In this document: piece after piece, positions 7,380-16,324 of the stretch
Layout of the letters: every line of letters starts with the position of its first letter
Numbering within the stretch: the stretch's first letter is position 1
Notes under the pieces: model-generated
What the model was told of the DNA's origin: nothing
Seen by the model: the letters and a program-made list of their open reading frames with translations, nothing else
The model's database searches: none
Translations under genes and position numbers: made by a program
Assembly: GCF_035325945.1 (NCBI RefSeq)
Contig: NZ_DAOKYX010000016.1
Coordinates: forward strand, 4,081 to 68,080
Direction: 5' to 3'
DNA from: Parvibaculum sp035325945
GTDB lineage: Bacteria > Pseudomonadota > Alphaproteobacteria > Parvibaculales > Parvibaculaceae
Length of the DNA stretch: 64,000 nucleotides

Positions 7380-9107
7380 ATGACAGCGAACGGCCTGCTC
7401 CAGATCGCGATCTTCTGCGTGATCGTCGTTCTTATCACCCGCCCGTTCGGCGGATACATGACGCGCGTCTTTGCGGGAGAGCGCGTCTTTCTCTCGCCCG
7501 TCCTGCGGCCTGTCGAGGTGTTCTTCTACAGGCTGGCGGGCGTCGATGAGAAGGACGATCAGCATTGGCTGCGCTATGGCGGAGCTATGCTTTTCTTCAA
7601 CCTCGCCTGTTTCCTTCTTCTCTATGCCATGCTGCGGCTGCAGGCTCATCTGCCGTTCAATCCGCAACGCCTCGGGAATGTTGATCCGCTGCTTGCCTTC
7701 AACACCGCCATTTCCTTCGTCACCAATACCAACTGGCAGAACTACGGCGGCGAAACGACGCTGAGCTATTTCGTGCAGATGGCGGGCCTCACTGTGCACA
7801 ATTTCGTCTCGGCGGCGACCGGCATCGCCTTGGCGGTCGCCTTCATTCGCGGTTTCTCACGCGCATCGGCAAGCGGCATCGGAAACTTCTGGGTCGATCT
7901 CACACGCTGCTCTCTCTATGTCCTTCTGCCCGTATCCATCGTTGTCGGCCTCTTCTTCGTCTGGCAGGGGATGCCGCAAACGCTCGCCGCCTATGTCGAT
8001 GCGACGACGCTTGAAGGCGCACGTCAGACCATCGCCGTCGGTCCCGTCGCGTCGCAAGAGGTGATCAAGATCCTGGGAACCAATGGCGGCGGCTTCTTCA
8101 ATGCGAATTCGGCGCATCCCTTCGAGAACCCCAATGCCCTCACCAATCTCGTCGAGATGGTTCTTATCTTCGCCATCGGCGCGGCGCTCACAAATGTCTT
8201 CGGGCGCATGGTGGGGCAGGAACGGCAGGGCTGGGCGCTGTTCGGTGCCATGGGCGCGCTCTTCCTCGCCGGCGCGCTCTTTGCCTATCATTTCGAGGCC
8301 GCGGGCAATCCGAACATCGCTGTGCTCGGTGTCGATCAGGCGCAGACTGCGCTTCAACCGGGCGGCAATATGGAAGGCAAGGACGTCCGCTTCGGCATCG
8401 TCAATTCCGCGCTATTCGCAACAGTGACGACCGATGCCTCCTGCGGCGCGATCAATTCCTGGCATGACAGTTTCACGCCGCTCGGCGGCCTTGTGCCTCT
8501 CGTCAACATGGAGCTTGGCGAGATCATCTTCGGCGGGGTTGGCTCCGGCCTTTACGGCATGCTTCTTTTCGCCATCGTCGCCGTCTTCATCGCCGGGTTG
8601 ATGGTCGGGCGCACGCCGGAATATGTCGGAAAGAAGATCGAGGGCTATGATGTGAAGATGACGGCGCTTGCCATCATCATTCTGCCGTTCTCGACGCTAG
8701 GTTTCACCGCCCTTGCAAGCGCCCTGCCGGCAGGTGTCGCGGCGATTGGCAATCCGGGACCGCACGGTTTCAGCGAGATCCTTTACGCCTTCTCCTCGAC
8801 CACGGGCAACAATGGCAGCGCCTTCGGCGGTCTTTCCGGAAACTCGCCCTTCTACAATATCACGCTGGGTCTCGCGATGGCGCTCGGCCGCTTCGGGATG
8901 ATCGTCCCGATGCTTGCAGTCGCGGGTTCGCTCGCGCGCAAGAAGCGGGTGGCTTTCTCCGTGGGCACATTTCCGACCGATGGCGGGCTCTTCGTTGCGA
9001 TCCTCGTCGCCGTGATCATCATCGTCGGCGGCCTTACCTATTTTCCCGCGCTTTCGCTTGGTCCGATCGTCGAGCATTTTTCGATGATCCGGGGCACGCT
9101 TTATTGA
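7380..9107 (+). CDS. kdpA: KdpA, potassium-binding channel-like subunit
   Basis: This 575-residue inner-membrane protein binds and selects K+ for the ATP-driven high-affinity Kdp pump. It has about ten hydrophobic segments and the repeated selectivity-filter-like loops of the KdpA/Trk/Ktr superfamily: SFVTNTNWQNYGGE, GTNGGGFFNANSAHPFENP, TTDASCGAINSWHDS and SSTTGNNGSAFGGLSGN. The length is normal. It starts nine bases after kdpF and ends nine bases before kdpB. Confidence 0.97.
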   Translation: MTANGLLQIAIFCVIVVLITRPFGGYMTRVFAGERVFLSPVLRPVEVFFYRLAGVDEKDDQHWLRYGGAMLFFNLACFLLLYAMLRLQAHLPFNPQRLGNVDPLLAFNTAISFVTNTNWQNYGGETTLSYFVQMAGLTVHNFVSAATGIALAVAFIRGFSRASASGIGNFWVDLTRCSLYVLLPVSIVVGLFFVWQGMPQTLAAYVDATTLEGARQTIAVGPVASQEVIKILGTNGGGFFNANSAHPFENPNALTNLVEMVLIFAIGAALTNVFGRMVGQERQGWALFGAMGALFLAGALFAYHFEAAGNPNIAVLGVDQAQTALQPGGNMEGKDVRFGIVNSALFATVTTDASCGAINSWHDSFTPLGGLVPLVNMELGEIIFGGVGSGLYGMLLFAIVAVFIAGLMVGRTPEYVGKKIEGYDVKMTALAIIILPFSTLGFTALASALPAGVAAIGNPGPHGFSEILYAFSSTTGNNGSAFGGLSGNSPFYNITLGLAMALGRFGMIVPMLAVAGSLARKKRVAFSVGTFPTDGGLFVAILVAVIIIVGGLTYFPALSLGPIVEHFSMIRGTLY

Positions 9108-9116
9108 GGATGGATC

Positions 9117-11204
9117 ATGTCGCTCGTTCATCACCCGGCAGGCGGTGAGGCATCGTCCCATCGGCTCGGCACGGCGTCGCTCTTTCAGGGCGATCTCGTC
9201 AGGCAGGCGGCGATCGATGCAATCGCAAAGCTCAGCCCGCGAAAGCTGGTCAGAAACCCGGTCATGTTCGTGGTCGAGATCGTGGCCGGGCTGACAAGCG
9301 TGCTTCTGCTGCGCGATGTCGCTGCCGGCGGCGCTCATATCGGTTTCACCGCCCAGGTCGTCTTCTGGCTCTGGTTTACCGTGCTTTTCGCCAATTTTGC
9401 GGAAGCGCTCGCCGAGGGGCGCGGGAAGGCGCAGGCCGACGCGCTCCGCCGCACGCGATCGGAAGCCATCGCCAAGCTGATAAGCGGGCAGGGCGCAGGC
9501 TACGAGATCGTCCCTGCATCCCGGCTCGCGGTCGGCGATATCGTGCTTGTCGAGGCGAACGATCTCATTCCGAGTGACGGCGAGGTCATCGAGGGCGTGG
9601 CCTCTGTCGATGAATCCGCCATCACGGGCGAGTCGGCGCCTGTCATCCGCGAGAGCGGCGGCGACCGTTCCGCCGTCACAGGTGGCACGCGCGTTCTGTC
9701 GGATCAGATCAGGGTTCGCATCACCGCCGCGCAGGGTTCGACCTTCCTCGACCGGATGATCCATCTCGTCGAGGGCGCGGAGCGGCAGAAGACGCCGAAT
9801 GAAATCGCGCTCAACATATTGTTGGTGGGTCTGACCATCATTTTCCTCTTCGCGACGGTCACGATCCCGAGCTTCGTCAGCTATGCGGGCGGCGCCGTTC
9901 CGGTCACGGTGCTCGTCGCGCTCTTCGTCACGCTCATTCCGACGACCATCGGCGCGCTTCTCTCAGCCATAGGCATCGCGGGCATGGACCGGCTTGTGAA
10001 GTTCAACGTGCTCGCCATGTCGGGCCGCGCGGTCGAGGCCGCGGGCGATGTGGACACGCTGCTGCTCGACAAGACGGGCACGATCACGCTCGGAAACAGG
10101 GTGGCGAGCGAATTCGTCGCCATGCCGGGCGTGAGCGCGATGGAGCTCGCCGACGCGGCGCAGCTTTCCTCCCTCAGCGACGAGACGCCGGAGGGCCGCT
10201 CCATCGTCGTGCTCGCCAAGGAAAAATATGGCCTGCGCGGCCGCGAGCTCGCCGGTCTGCATGCGAAGTTCATCCCGTTCTCTGCGCAGACGCGCATGAG
10301 CGGCATCGACATGGAAGGGCACAGGATTAGAAAGGGTGCCGCCGACTCGATTCTTGGTTTCATTCGCGCCGAGGCGCCGGATGCCGTGGTGCCGAAGGAA
10401 TTTCAGCAGGCCGTCGACCGCATCGCGCGCTCCGGCGGCACGCCGCTTGCGGTCGCGAAGGATCAGGCGATCCTGGGCATCATCCATCTCAAGGATATCG
10501 TAAAGGGCGGTATCCGCGAGCGCTTTGCCGCGCTGCGCCGCATGGGCATCCGCACCATCATGATCACGGGCGACAATCCGCTGACGGCCGCGGCCATCGC
10601 GGCGGAATCGGGCGTCGACGATTTTCTTGCGCAGGCAACGCCCGAGGACAAGCTGCGGCTCATCCGGGAGGAGCAGGCCAAGGGAAAGCTCGTCGCCATG
10701 TGCGGCGACGGCACCAATGATGCCCCCGCGCTCGCGCAGGCCGATGTCGGCGTCGCCATGCAGACGGGTACGCAGGCCGCCCGCGAGGCGGGCAACATGA
10801 TCGATCTGGACAGCGATCCGACCAAGCTCATCGAGGTCGTCGCCATCGGCAAGCAATTGCTGATGACGCGCGGAACGCTCACCACCTTCTCGATCGCCAA
10901 TGACGTCGCCAAATATTTCGCGATCATTCCGGCCATGTTCGCGGCCTTCTATCCCGGCCTCGGCGTTCTCAACATCATGCACCTTGCGACGCCGCAAAGC
11001 GCGATCCTGTCGGCGATCATCTTCAATGCGCTCATCATCATCACCCTGATCCCGCTCGCCCTGCGCGGCGTCCGGTACACGCCGCGCAGCGCCGCCGCCT
11101 TCCTCATGCGCAATCTGCTGATTTACGGGGCGGGCGGAGTGATCGTTCCCTTCATCGGCATCAAGCTCATCGACATTCTCATCACCGCCATCGGTCTTGC
11201 ATGA
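9117..11204 (+). CDS. kdpB: KdpB, ATP-hydrolysing subunit of K+ pump
   Basis: This 695-residue P-type ATPase is the catalytic subunit of KdpFABC. The phosphorylated aspartate is D318 in LLLDKTGTITLGN. Other P-type signatures are SVDESAITGESAPV (the TGES actuator loop), MITGDNPLTAAAIAAESGV and MCGDGTNDAPALAQADVG. Hydrophobic segments sit before the actuator domain, around the IPTTIGALLSAIGIAGMDR helix, and at the C-terminus. It lies between kdpA and kdpC; the last codons overlap an alternative kdpC start, but the preferred kdpC ATG lies ten bases after the kdpB stop. Confidence 0.98.
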   Translation: MSLVHHPAGGEASSHRLGTASLFQGDLVRQAAIDAIAKLSPRKLVRNPVMFVVEIVAGLTSVLLLRDVAAGGAHIGFTAQVVFWLWFTVLFANFAEALAEGRGKAQADALRRTRSEAIAKLISGQGAGYEIVPASRLAVGDIVLVEANDLIPSDGEVIEGVASVDESAITGESAPVIRESGGDRSAVTGGTRVLSDQIRVRITAAQGSTFLDRMIHLVEGAERQKTPNEIALNILLVGLTIIFLFATVTIPSFVSYAGGAVPVTVLVALFVTLIPTTIGALLSAIGIAGMDRLVKFNVLAMSGRAVEAAGDVDTLLLDKTGTITLGNRVASEFVAMPGVSAMELADAAQLSSLSDETPEGRSIVVLAKEKYGLRGRELAGLHAKFIPFSAQTRMSGIDMEGHRIRKGAADSILGFIRAEAPDAVVPKEFQQAVDRIARSGGTPLAVAKDQAILGIIHLKDIVKGGIRERFAALRRMGIRTIMITGDNPLTAAAIAAESGVDDFLAQATPEDKLRLIREEQAKGKLVAMCGDGTNDAPALAQADVGVAMQTGTQAAREAGNMIDLDSDPTKLIEVVAIGKQLLMTRGTLTTFSIANDVAKYFAIIPAMFAAFYPGLGVLNIMHLATPQSAILSAIIFNALIIITLIPLALRGVRYTPRSAAAFLMRNLLIYGAGGVIVPFIGIKLIDILITAIGLA

Positions 11205-11214
11205 GGTGCAGGTC

Positions 11215-11823
11215 ATGCTGAAGGAAATCCGTCCCGCCATCGCTCTCACGATCCTCTTCACCGTGGTGCTTGGCATCATCTACCCGCTCGGCATGACGCG
11301 CCTTGCACAAGCGATCTTTCCTCATCAGGCGGAGGGCAGCCTCATCCTGCGGAACGGAACGGTGATCGGCTCCGGGATCATCGGGCAGGAATTCGTCCGT
11401 GCCGACTATTTTCACGGGCGCCCCTCGGCGACGACGGGGACCGACGAGAAGGGTAACACCATTGCGCTTCCAGACAATGCCGCCAATTCGATGGGGTCCA
11501 ATCTCGGGCCCACGAGCAAGGCGCTGATCGAGCGTATTCGGAGCGATGCCGAAAGGCTGAAGGGCGAAAATCCCGGCATGGCCGTCCCGGTCGATCTTGT
11601 GACGACCTCGGCAAGCGGTATCGACCCGGACATCACGCCCGCCGCCGCGCTCTTTCAGGTGCCCCGCGTCGCAAAGGCCCGCAATCTCGATCCAGCCCGG
11701 CTTCAGGCGCTTGTCGGTCAGTTCACGCGGCCGCGGACTCTCGGTATTATTGGCGAGCCGTCGGTCAACGTCCTGCAACTCAACATGGCGCTCGACGCCG
11801 CGACGGCAAAAATGGTGCGCTGA
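11215..11823 (+). CDS. kdpC: KdpC, K+ pump accessory subunit
   Basis: This is a 202-residue protein with one N-terminal membrane helix (about residues 5-28, IALTILFTVVLGIIYPLGMT) and a periplasmic domain. Family features include GSGIIGQEFVRADYFHGRPSA and the C-terminal PRVAKARNLDPARL and NVLQLNMALD. KdpC helps assemble the pump and raises K+ affinity. I chose the ATG at 11215, preceded by AGGTGCAGGTC, over a TTG at 11197 inside kdpB. It precedes the sensor gene kdpD by 14 bases. Confidence 0.95.
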   Translation: MLKEIRPAIALTILFTVVLGIIYPLGMTRLAQAIFPHQAEGSLILRNGTVIGSGIIGQEFVRADYFHGRPSATTGTDEKGNTIALPDNAANSMGSNLGPTSKALIERIRSDAERLKGENPGMAVPVDLVTTSASGIDPDITPAAALFQVPRVAKARNLDPARLQALVGQFTRPRTLGIIGEPSVNVLQLNMALDAATAKMVR

Positions 11824-11837
11824 TCCGACAGGGCCAT

Positions 11838-14522
11838 ATGGCAGGCATCGACCAGACGGCGAGACGACCCGCACCCGAAGCCCTGCTCGTGGAGGCGGCA
11901 GCGGAAGGGCGGGGCAAGCTCAAGATCTTCCTTGGCGCCGCCCCCGGCGTCGGCAAGACCTATGAAATGCTCAGCTCCGGCGCCGAGCGCCATAGGGAAG
12001 GCGCGGACGTCGTTGTCGGTATCGTCGAGACGCATGGCCGCGCGGAGACGGAGCGACTGGCGCGCGGCCTCGAAACGCTGCCCCGGGCGCGTGTGTCCTA
12101 CAAGGGCCGGATATTGGAAGAGATGGATATCGACGCCGTTCTCGCGAGACGGCCTTCGCTCGTTCTCGTCGATGAGCTGGCGCATACCAATGCGCCCGGA
12201 TCGCGCCATCCCAAACGCTATCAGGATGTTGAGGAACTGCTCGATGTGGGCATCGACGTCTACACGACGCTCAACGTGCAGCATGTCGAAAGCCTCAACG
12301 ACGTCGTGGCCCAGATCACGCGGATTCGCGTGCGCGAGACGGTACCGGATTCGATTATCGACCGGGCGGACGAGATCGAGGTCGTCGATGTCACGCCAGA
12401 GGTGCTGATCCAGCGCCTACATGAAGGAAAGGTCTATGTGCGCGACGCAGCGCAGCGCGCGCTCAAACATTATTTCTCGCCCGGCAATCTGACGGCGCTG
12501 CGCGAGCTTGCGCTTCGGCGGACGGCGCAGCGTGTCGACGAGCAGATGCTGAACTATATGCGCGCTCATGCGATCGCGGGCCCGTGGCCGACGGATGAGC
12601 GGCTTCTCGTCTGCATCGACGGCGGGCCCGCATCGACCGGCCTTGTGCGCTATGCGCGCCGCTCGGCGGACCGGCTGCGCTGCAACTGGGCGGCGATCCA
12701 TGTCGAGACGCTCGGTCACGTTCCGGTGAGCGAGGCCGAGCGCGACAGGTTGAGCGAAGCCTTCCGCCTCGCGGAAAAGCTCGGCGGGAAAGCCGTCATG
12801 CTCTCGGGCGATCATGTGGCCGACACGATCCTCGACTATGCGCGCGAAAACAACGTGACGCAGATCGTTCTCGGGCGGCCGGCCGGCGGTCGTTTCCTCG
12901 CGGCCTTCCGGCCCACTCTCGTAGGCTCGCTCATCCGCAATGCGGGCATGATCGGCATTCATGTGGTGCCGGGCGATGCCGGGTCCACCGAAAGGGCCAT
13001 CCGCACGCGCGCCGTCGGCGACGGCATCGACCCGATGCCCTATGCGGTGAGTACACTGACCATCGGTCTTGCGATCGTCTTGGGAAGGCTCATCCAGCTC
13101 GTCGCGCCGCTTCCCAATATTTCGCTCGTCTTCCTCGCGGCGATCCTCTTCACGGCCGTCAATTACGGTTTGTGGCCGTCGCTTTTTGCCTCGCTCCTCA
13201 GCACGCTCGCGTACAATTTCTTCTTTCTGCCGCCGCTCTACACATTCACGATCACCGATCCGGCGAATGTCCTGGCGCTCATCTTTTTTACCGTGGTGGC
13301 TGTTCTCACCAGCAATCTGACGGCCCGCACGCGTCGCCAGATCGTCGTCGCGCAGGCGCAGATCAAGACGACGACGGAACTCAACTCTTTCAGCCGCAAG
13401 CTCGCCGGGATCAACGATCTCGACGATCTTCTCTGGGCCGCATCCTTCCAGATCGCCTCGATGCTGAAGCTGCGCGTCGTCTTTCTCTTTCCCGCCGACG
13501 GCCATATGAGCGTCGCGGCGGGCTATCCGCCGGACGATGTCGCCGACGAGGCGGACCTCGCCGCCGCTCGCTGGGCCTTCGATCACCAGTGCCCGGCGGG
13601 GCGCGGCTCGAACACGCTGCCCGGAGCGAAGCGGCTCTTTCTGCCGATCAGGACCGCAAGCGGAATGCTCGCCGTTGTCGGTCTGGATCGCGAGGCGCCG
13701 GGCCCGCTCTTCACCGCCGACGAAGGGCGGCTCCTCGATGCGCTGCTCGACCAGATCGCCGTTTCGATCGAGCGCATCCGGCTTGCCGAGGATATCGACA
13801 ATGCGCGCGTCATGAGTGAGACGGAGCGGCTGCGCGGCGCGCTCCTCACCTCCATTTCGCACGATCTCAGAACGCCGCTCGCCTCGATCATCGGCGCTGT
13901 CTCGAGCCTCAGAAGCTATTTCGACCGTTACGATGCCAAGCAGAGGGGTGAATTGATCGCGACCATCGAGGATGAGGCAGAGCGCCTCAATCGCTTTGTC
14001 GGAAACCTGCTCGATATCACGCGGCTAGAGGCGGGCGCACTCAACATCCGCGCCGACCGCGTCGAGATCGGCGAGCTTGTCGAAACGGCGTTGCGCCGCG
14101 CGGCGCGCCTGCTGGCGAGGCATCGCGTGGAGGTCGATCTGTCGCCGGACCTGCCACCTGTTCGCGCCGATTCCGTTCTGCTCGAACAGGTGATCTTCAA
14201 TCTCCTCGACAATGCGGCCAAATATTCGGGCCCCGGCAGCCTCGTTCGCATCAGCGCGGAGCGCGCGCATGACGAGGTTCTCATTCGCGTGAGCGATGAA
14301 GGCGAGGGCATCCCGCCCGACGAGATCGAGCATATCTTCGACAAGTTCCACCGCGTCCGCGCGGGTGATCAGCGTCCGGCAGGAACGGGGCTCGGGCTTG
14401 CTGTCTGCCGCGGCTTCGTCGAGGCCTTTGGCGGGCGCATCACGGCCGCCAATCGGACGGACAGGCGCGGGGCGCAATTCACCGTCATGCTGCCCGCAGC
14501 CATGGGCGGAGGTCAGCCATGA
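11838..14522 (+). CDS. kdpD: KdpD, K+-responsive sensor histidine kinase
   Basis: The protein has 894 residues. Domains in order: the KdpD N-terminal domain with a Walker-A motif ending at K40 (GAAPGVGKT) and a LVLVDELAHTNAPGSRH segment; a universal-stress-protein-like domain at about 250-375 (LLVCIDGG, VLGRPAGG); four close membrane helices at about 398-495; a GAF-like domain at about 515-655; a HisKA box with phospho-acceptor H675 (SISHDLRTPLASIIGA); and an ATP-binding domain with NLLDNAAKYSG, DEGEGIP and GTGLGLAVCRGFVEA. It phosphorylates KdpE under K+ limitation or osmotic stress. It is in the kdp operon and overlaps kdpE by four bases (ATGA). Confidence 0.97.
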   Translation: MAGIDQTARRPAPEALLVEAAAEGRGKLKIFLGAAPGVGKTYEMLSSGAERHREGADVVVGIVETHGRAETERLARGLETLPRARVSYKGRILEEMDIDAVLARRPSLVLVDELAHTNAPGSRHPKRYQDVEELLDVGIDVYTTLNVQHVESLNDVVAQITRIRVRETVPDSIIDRADEIEVVDVTPEVLIQRLHEGKVYVRDAAQRALKHYFSPGNLTALRELALRRTAQRVDEQMLNYMRAHAIAGPWPTDERLLVCIDGGPASTGLVRYARRSADRLRCNWAAIHVETLGHVPVSEAERDRLSEAFRLAEKLGGKAVMLSGDHVADTILDYARENNVTQIVLGRPAGGRFLAAFRPTLVGSLIRNAGMIGIHVVPGDAGSTERAIRTRAVGDGIDPMPYAVSTLTIGLAIVLGRLIQLVAPLPNISLVFLAAILFTAVNYGLWPSLFASLLSTLAYNFFFLPPLYTFTITDPANVLALIFFTVVAVLTSNLTARTRRQIVVAQAQIKTTTELNSFSRKLAGINDLDDLLWAASFQIASMLKLRVVFLFPADGHMSVAAGYPPDDVADEADLAAARWAFDHQCPAGRGSNTLPGAKRLFLPIRTASGMLAVVGLDREAPGPLFTADEGRLLDALLDQIAVSIERIRLAEDIDNARVMSETERLRGALLTSISHDLRTPLASIIGAVSSLRSYFDRYDAKQRGELIATIEDEAERLNRFVGNLLDITRLEAGALNIRADRVEIGELVETALRRAARLLARHRVEVDLSPDLPPVRADSVLLEQVIFNLLDNAAKYSGPGSLVRISAERAHDEVLIRVSDEGEGIPPDEIEHIFDKFHRVRAGDQRPAGTGLGLAVCRGFVEAFGGRITAANRTDRRGAQFTVMLPAAMGGGQP

Positions 14523-15208
14523 GCGCCCAGACGCATATTCTTGTCGTTGACGACGAGCCGCAGATCCGGCGCTTCCTGCGCACGAGCCTCGGCGCGCAGG
14601 GCTACCGGCTTTCAGAGGCGGCGAGCGGCGCCGAGGCGCTGGCCAGGGCGCAGAAGGACGAGCCCGATCTCGTCATTCTTGACCTCGGCCTGCCGGACGG
14701 TGACGGCTTTTCGGTTATCGAAAGACTTCGCGAGAAGTCGCAGGTCCCCATCATCGTTCTCTCTGTGCGCAACGACGAGAAGGGCAAGGTGCATGCGCTC
14801 GATCTCGGCGCCGACGACTACGTGACCAAGCCGTTCGGGATGGAGGAACTGGTCGCCCGCATCCGGGCCGCCATGCGCCACAGGCTTCAGGCGCAGGGCG
14901 AGGCGCCGGTCTTCCGCAGCGGTGATCTCGCCGTCGATCTCGTGCGACGCATCGTCACGGTCGGGGACCGGGAGGTGAAACTCTCGGCCCGCGAATACGA
15001 TCTGCTCCGCATTCTCGTCATGCATGCGGGCAAGGTGCTGACGCATGGTTTCCTGCTTCGTGAAGTCTGGGGGCCCGCCCATACGGAAGACGTGCAGTAT
15101 CTGCGCGTCTATGTCCGTCAACTTCGCGAAAAGCTCGAAGCCGACCCGACGATCCCGCGTCATATACTGACGGAAACGGGAGTGGGCTACCGGCTGAGAG
15201 CGGAATGA
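14519..15208 (+). CDS. kdpE: KdpE, OmpR-type response regulator of kdp
   Basis: The 229-residue protein has a receiver domain with acidic pair VDDEP near residue 11, phospho-acceptor D55 in LVILDLGLPDGDGF and K in YVTKPFGMEEL, followed by an OmpR/PhoB winged helix (LSAREYDLLRILVMHAGKVL and VYVRQLREKLE). It should activate the kdp promoter upstream of 7191. It overlaps kdpD by four bases, so the two are translationally coupled. Confidence 0.97.
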   Translation: MSAQTHILVVDDEPQIRRFLRTSLGAQGYRLSEAASGAEALARAQKDEPDLVILDLGLPDGDGFSVIERLREKSQVPIIVLSVRNDEKGKVHALDLGADDYVTKPFGMEELVARIRAAMRHRLQAQGEAPVFRSGDLAVDLVRRIVTVGDREVKLSAREYDLLRILVMHAGKVLTHGFLLREVWGPAHTEDVQYLRVYVRQLREKLEADPTIPRHILTETGVGYRLRAE

Positions 15209-15430
15209 CGGCAGGCCTGCTGCGATTGGCGTCAGTTCGTCCGGATATGCCGCGATGGTCCGCTTGCGGTCATCAGCACTTTATTTGTGCGTCTGCATAA
15301 ATCATCCACATAATTTTTATTCAAATTGGGGCATACGGCTGTTCGTCTGACGCACATTCCGGCAAAAGACGTGTTATTATGTCAAATTGTTAGGATCGCT
15401 GCGAAATTGAAGCGGGGGCGTGCTGTCAGC
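15209..15430. promoter_or_regulatory. AT-rich upstream region of TetR gene
   Basis: This 222-base gap after kdpE contains an unusually AT-rich block (about 15278-15330 and 15370-15390) within GC-rich surroundings, the likely promoter of the TetR gene at 15431. No definite -35/-10 pair, operator or kdp terminator hairpin was recognised. Confidence 0.35.
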
Positions 15431-16174
15431 ATGAGAGGCGACGAAACAAGAGACCGTATCAAGTTGGCCGCTTTGAAGCTCTTTGCGGAGCGCGGCGTCG
15501 ATGGGGTCTCGATCCGCGAGATCGTTTCGGAAGCCGGGCAGCGTAATGTCGGCTCCCTGCATTACTATTTCCGCACGAAGGAAGCGCTGGTCCGCGAACT
15601 CGTGATCGACGGCGCGAAGGTCATCAATGAGCGGCGCAACGAGATGCTCGCCCATCTTCACCGCGATGGCGGGCCGAAGACGCTCCGCGAAGTCATCGAG
15701 GTGCTCGTCTGGCCGTCGATCGGCGGCACGGATACGAGGGAGCAGGACGGCACCTATATGCGCTTCGTCGCGTCCCTTTCGATGAACCACCGCGAGATTA
15801 TCGTCAGAGCGCTGCAAGGCGGTGAGTGGGATTCCGGCTATCGGGAGTGCCTGAAGTACATAAGGGAGCTGTTGCCACATATTCCCGAACGGGTTCTCGA
15901 TCAGCGCCTCGTCTTCATGGGCATCTATCTTGGGGCGACCGTCGCGACCCGCGCTTCGGCGGTCGATGCGGGTGGCAAGGCCCGCGATTTCTGGATGATC
16001 AAGTCCACCATGGACAATTTCATCGACACGATCGAGGCGCTGCTTGAAGCGCCGGTCGAGGGGGAAGCCGGGTTGCACCGGCCCGAGCATGCGCGCCCCG
16101 GCGAGTTTTCCGAAATTCGGGCGTCGATCGAATTGCGCAACCAGGCGGCGGGCCTGGCGGGCGGACGCCGATGA
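15431..16174 (+). CDS. TetR-family transcriptional regulator
   Basis: The protein is 247 residues from ATG 15431 (MRGDETRDRIKLAALKLFAE). The TetR helix-turn-helix is clear at about residues 8-55, with GVSIREIVSEAG and the recognition-helix end VGSLHYYFRTKEALVREL. A longer in-frame TTG start at 15326 adds 35 residues unlike any TetR N-terminus and is not preferred. The C-terminal half is diverged and its ligand unknown. The next gene on the same strand is an MFS transporter 150 bases away, a plausible target (inference). Confidence 0.9.
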   Translation: MRGDETRDRIKLAALKLFAERGVDGVSIREIVSEAGQRNVGSLHYYFRTKEALVRELVIDGAKVINERRNEMLAHLHRDGGPKTLREVIEVLVWPSIGGTDTREQDGTYMRFVASLSMNHREIIVRALQGGEWDSGYRECLKYIRELLPHIPERVLDQRLVFMGIYLGATVATRASAVDAGGKARDFWMIKSTMDNFIDTIEALLEAPVEGEAGLHRPEHARPGEFSEIRASIELRNQAAGLAGGRR

Positions 16175-16324
16175 AGCGCGCATAACCCTCAGGCGCTTCC
16201 GTTCGGGCTCGCAAACTCTTTCATTCCTGCTACAGAATCCGGGTCCCGGTTCGGGTGAGCCTCATGCCTGCCGGACAATGAGGGCGTTGCCGCAACGAAA
16301 ATTCCGGAACGGGTGGCTTTTGAA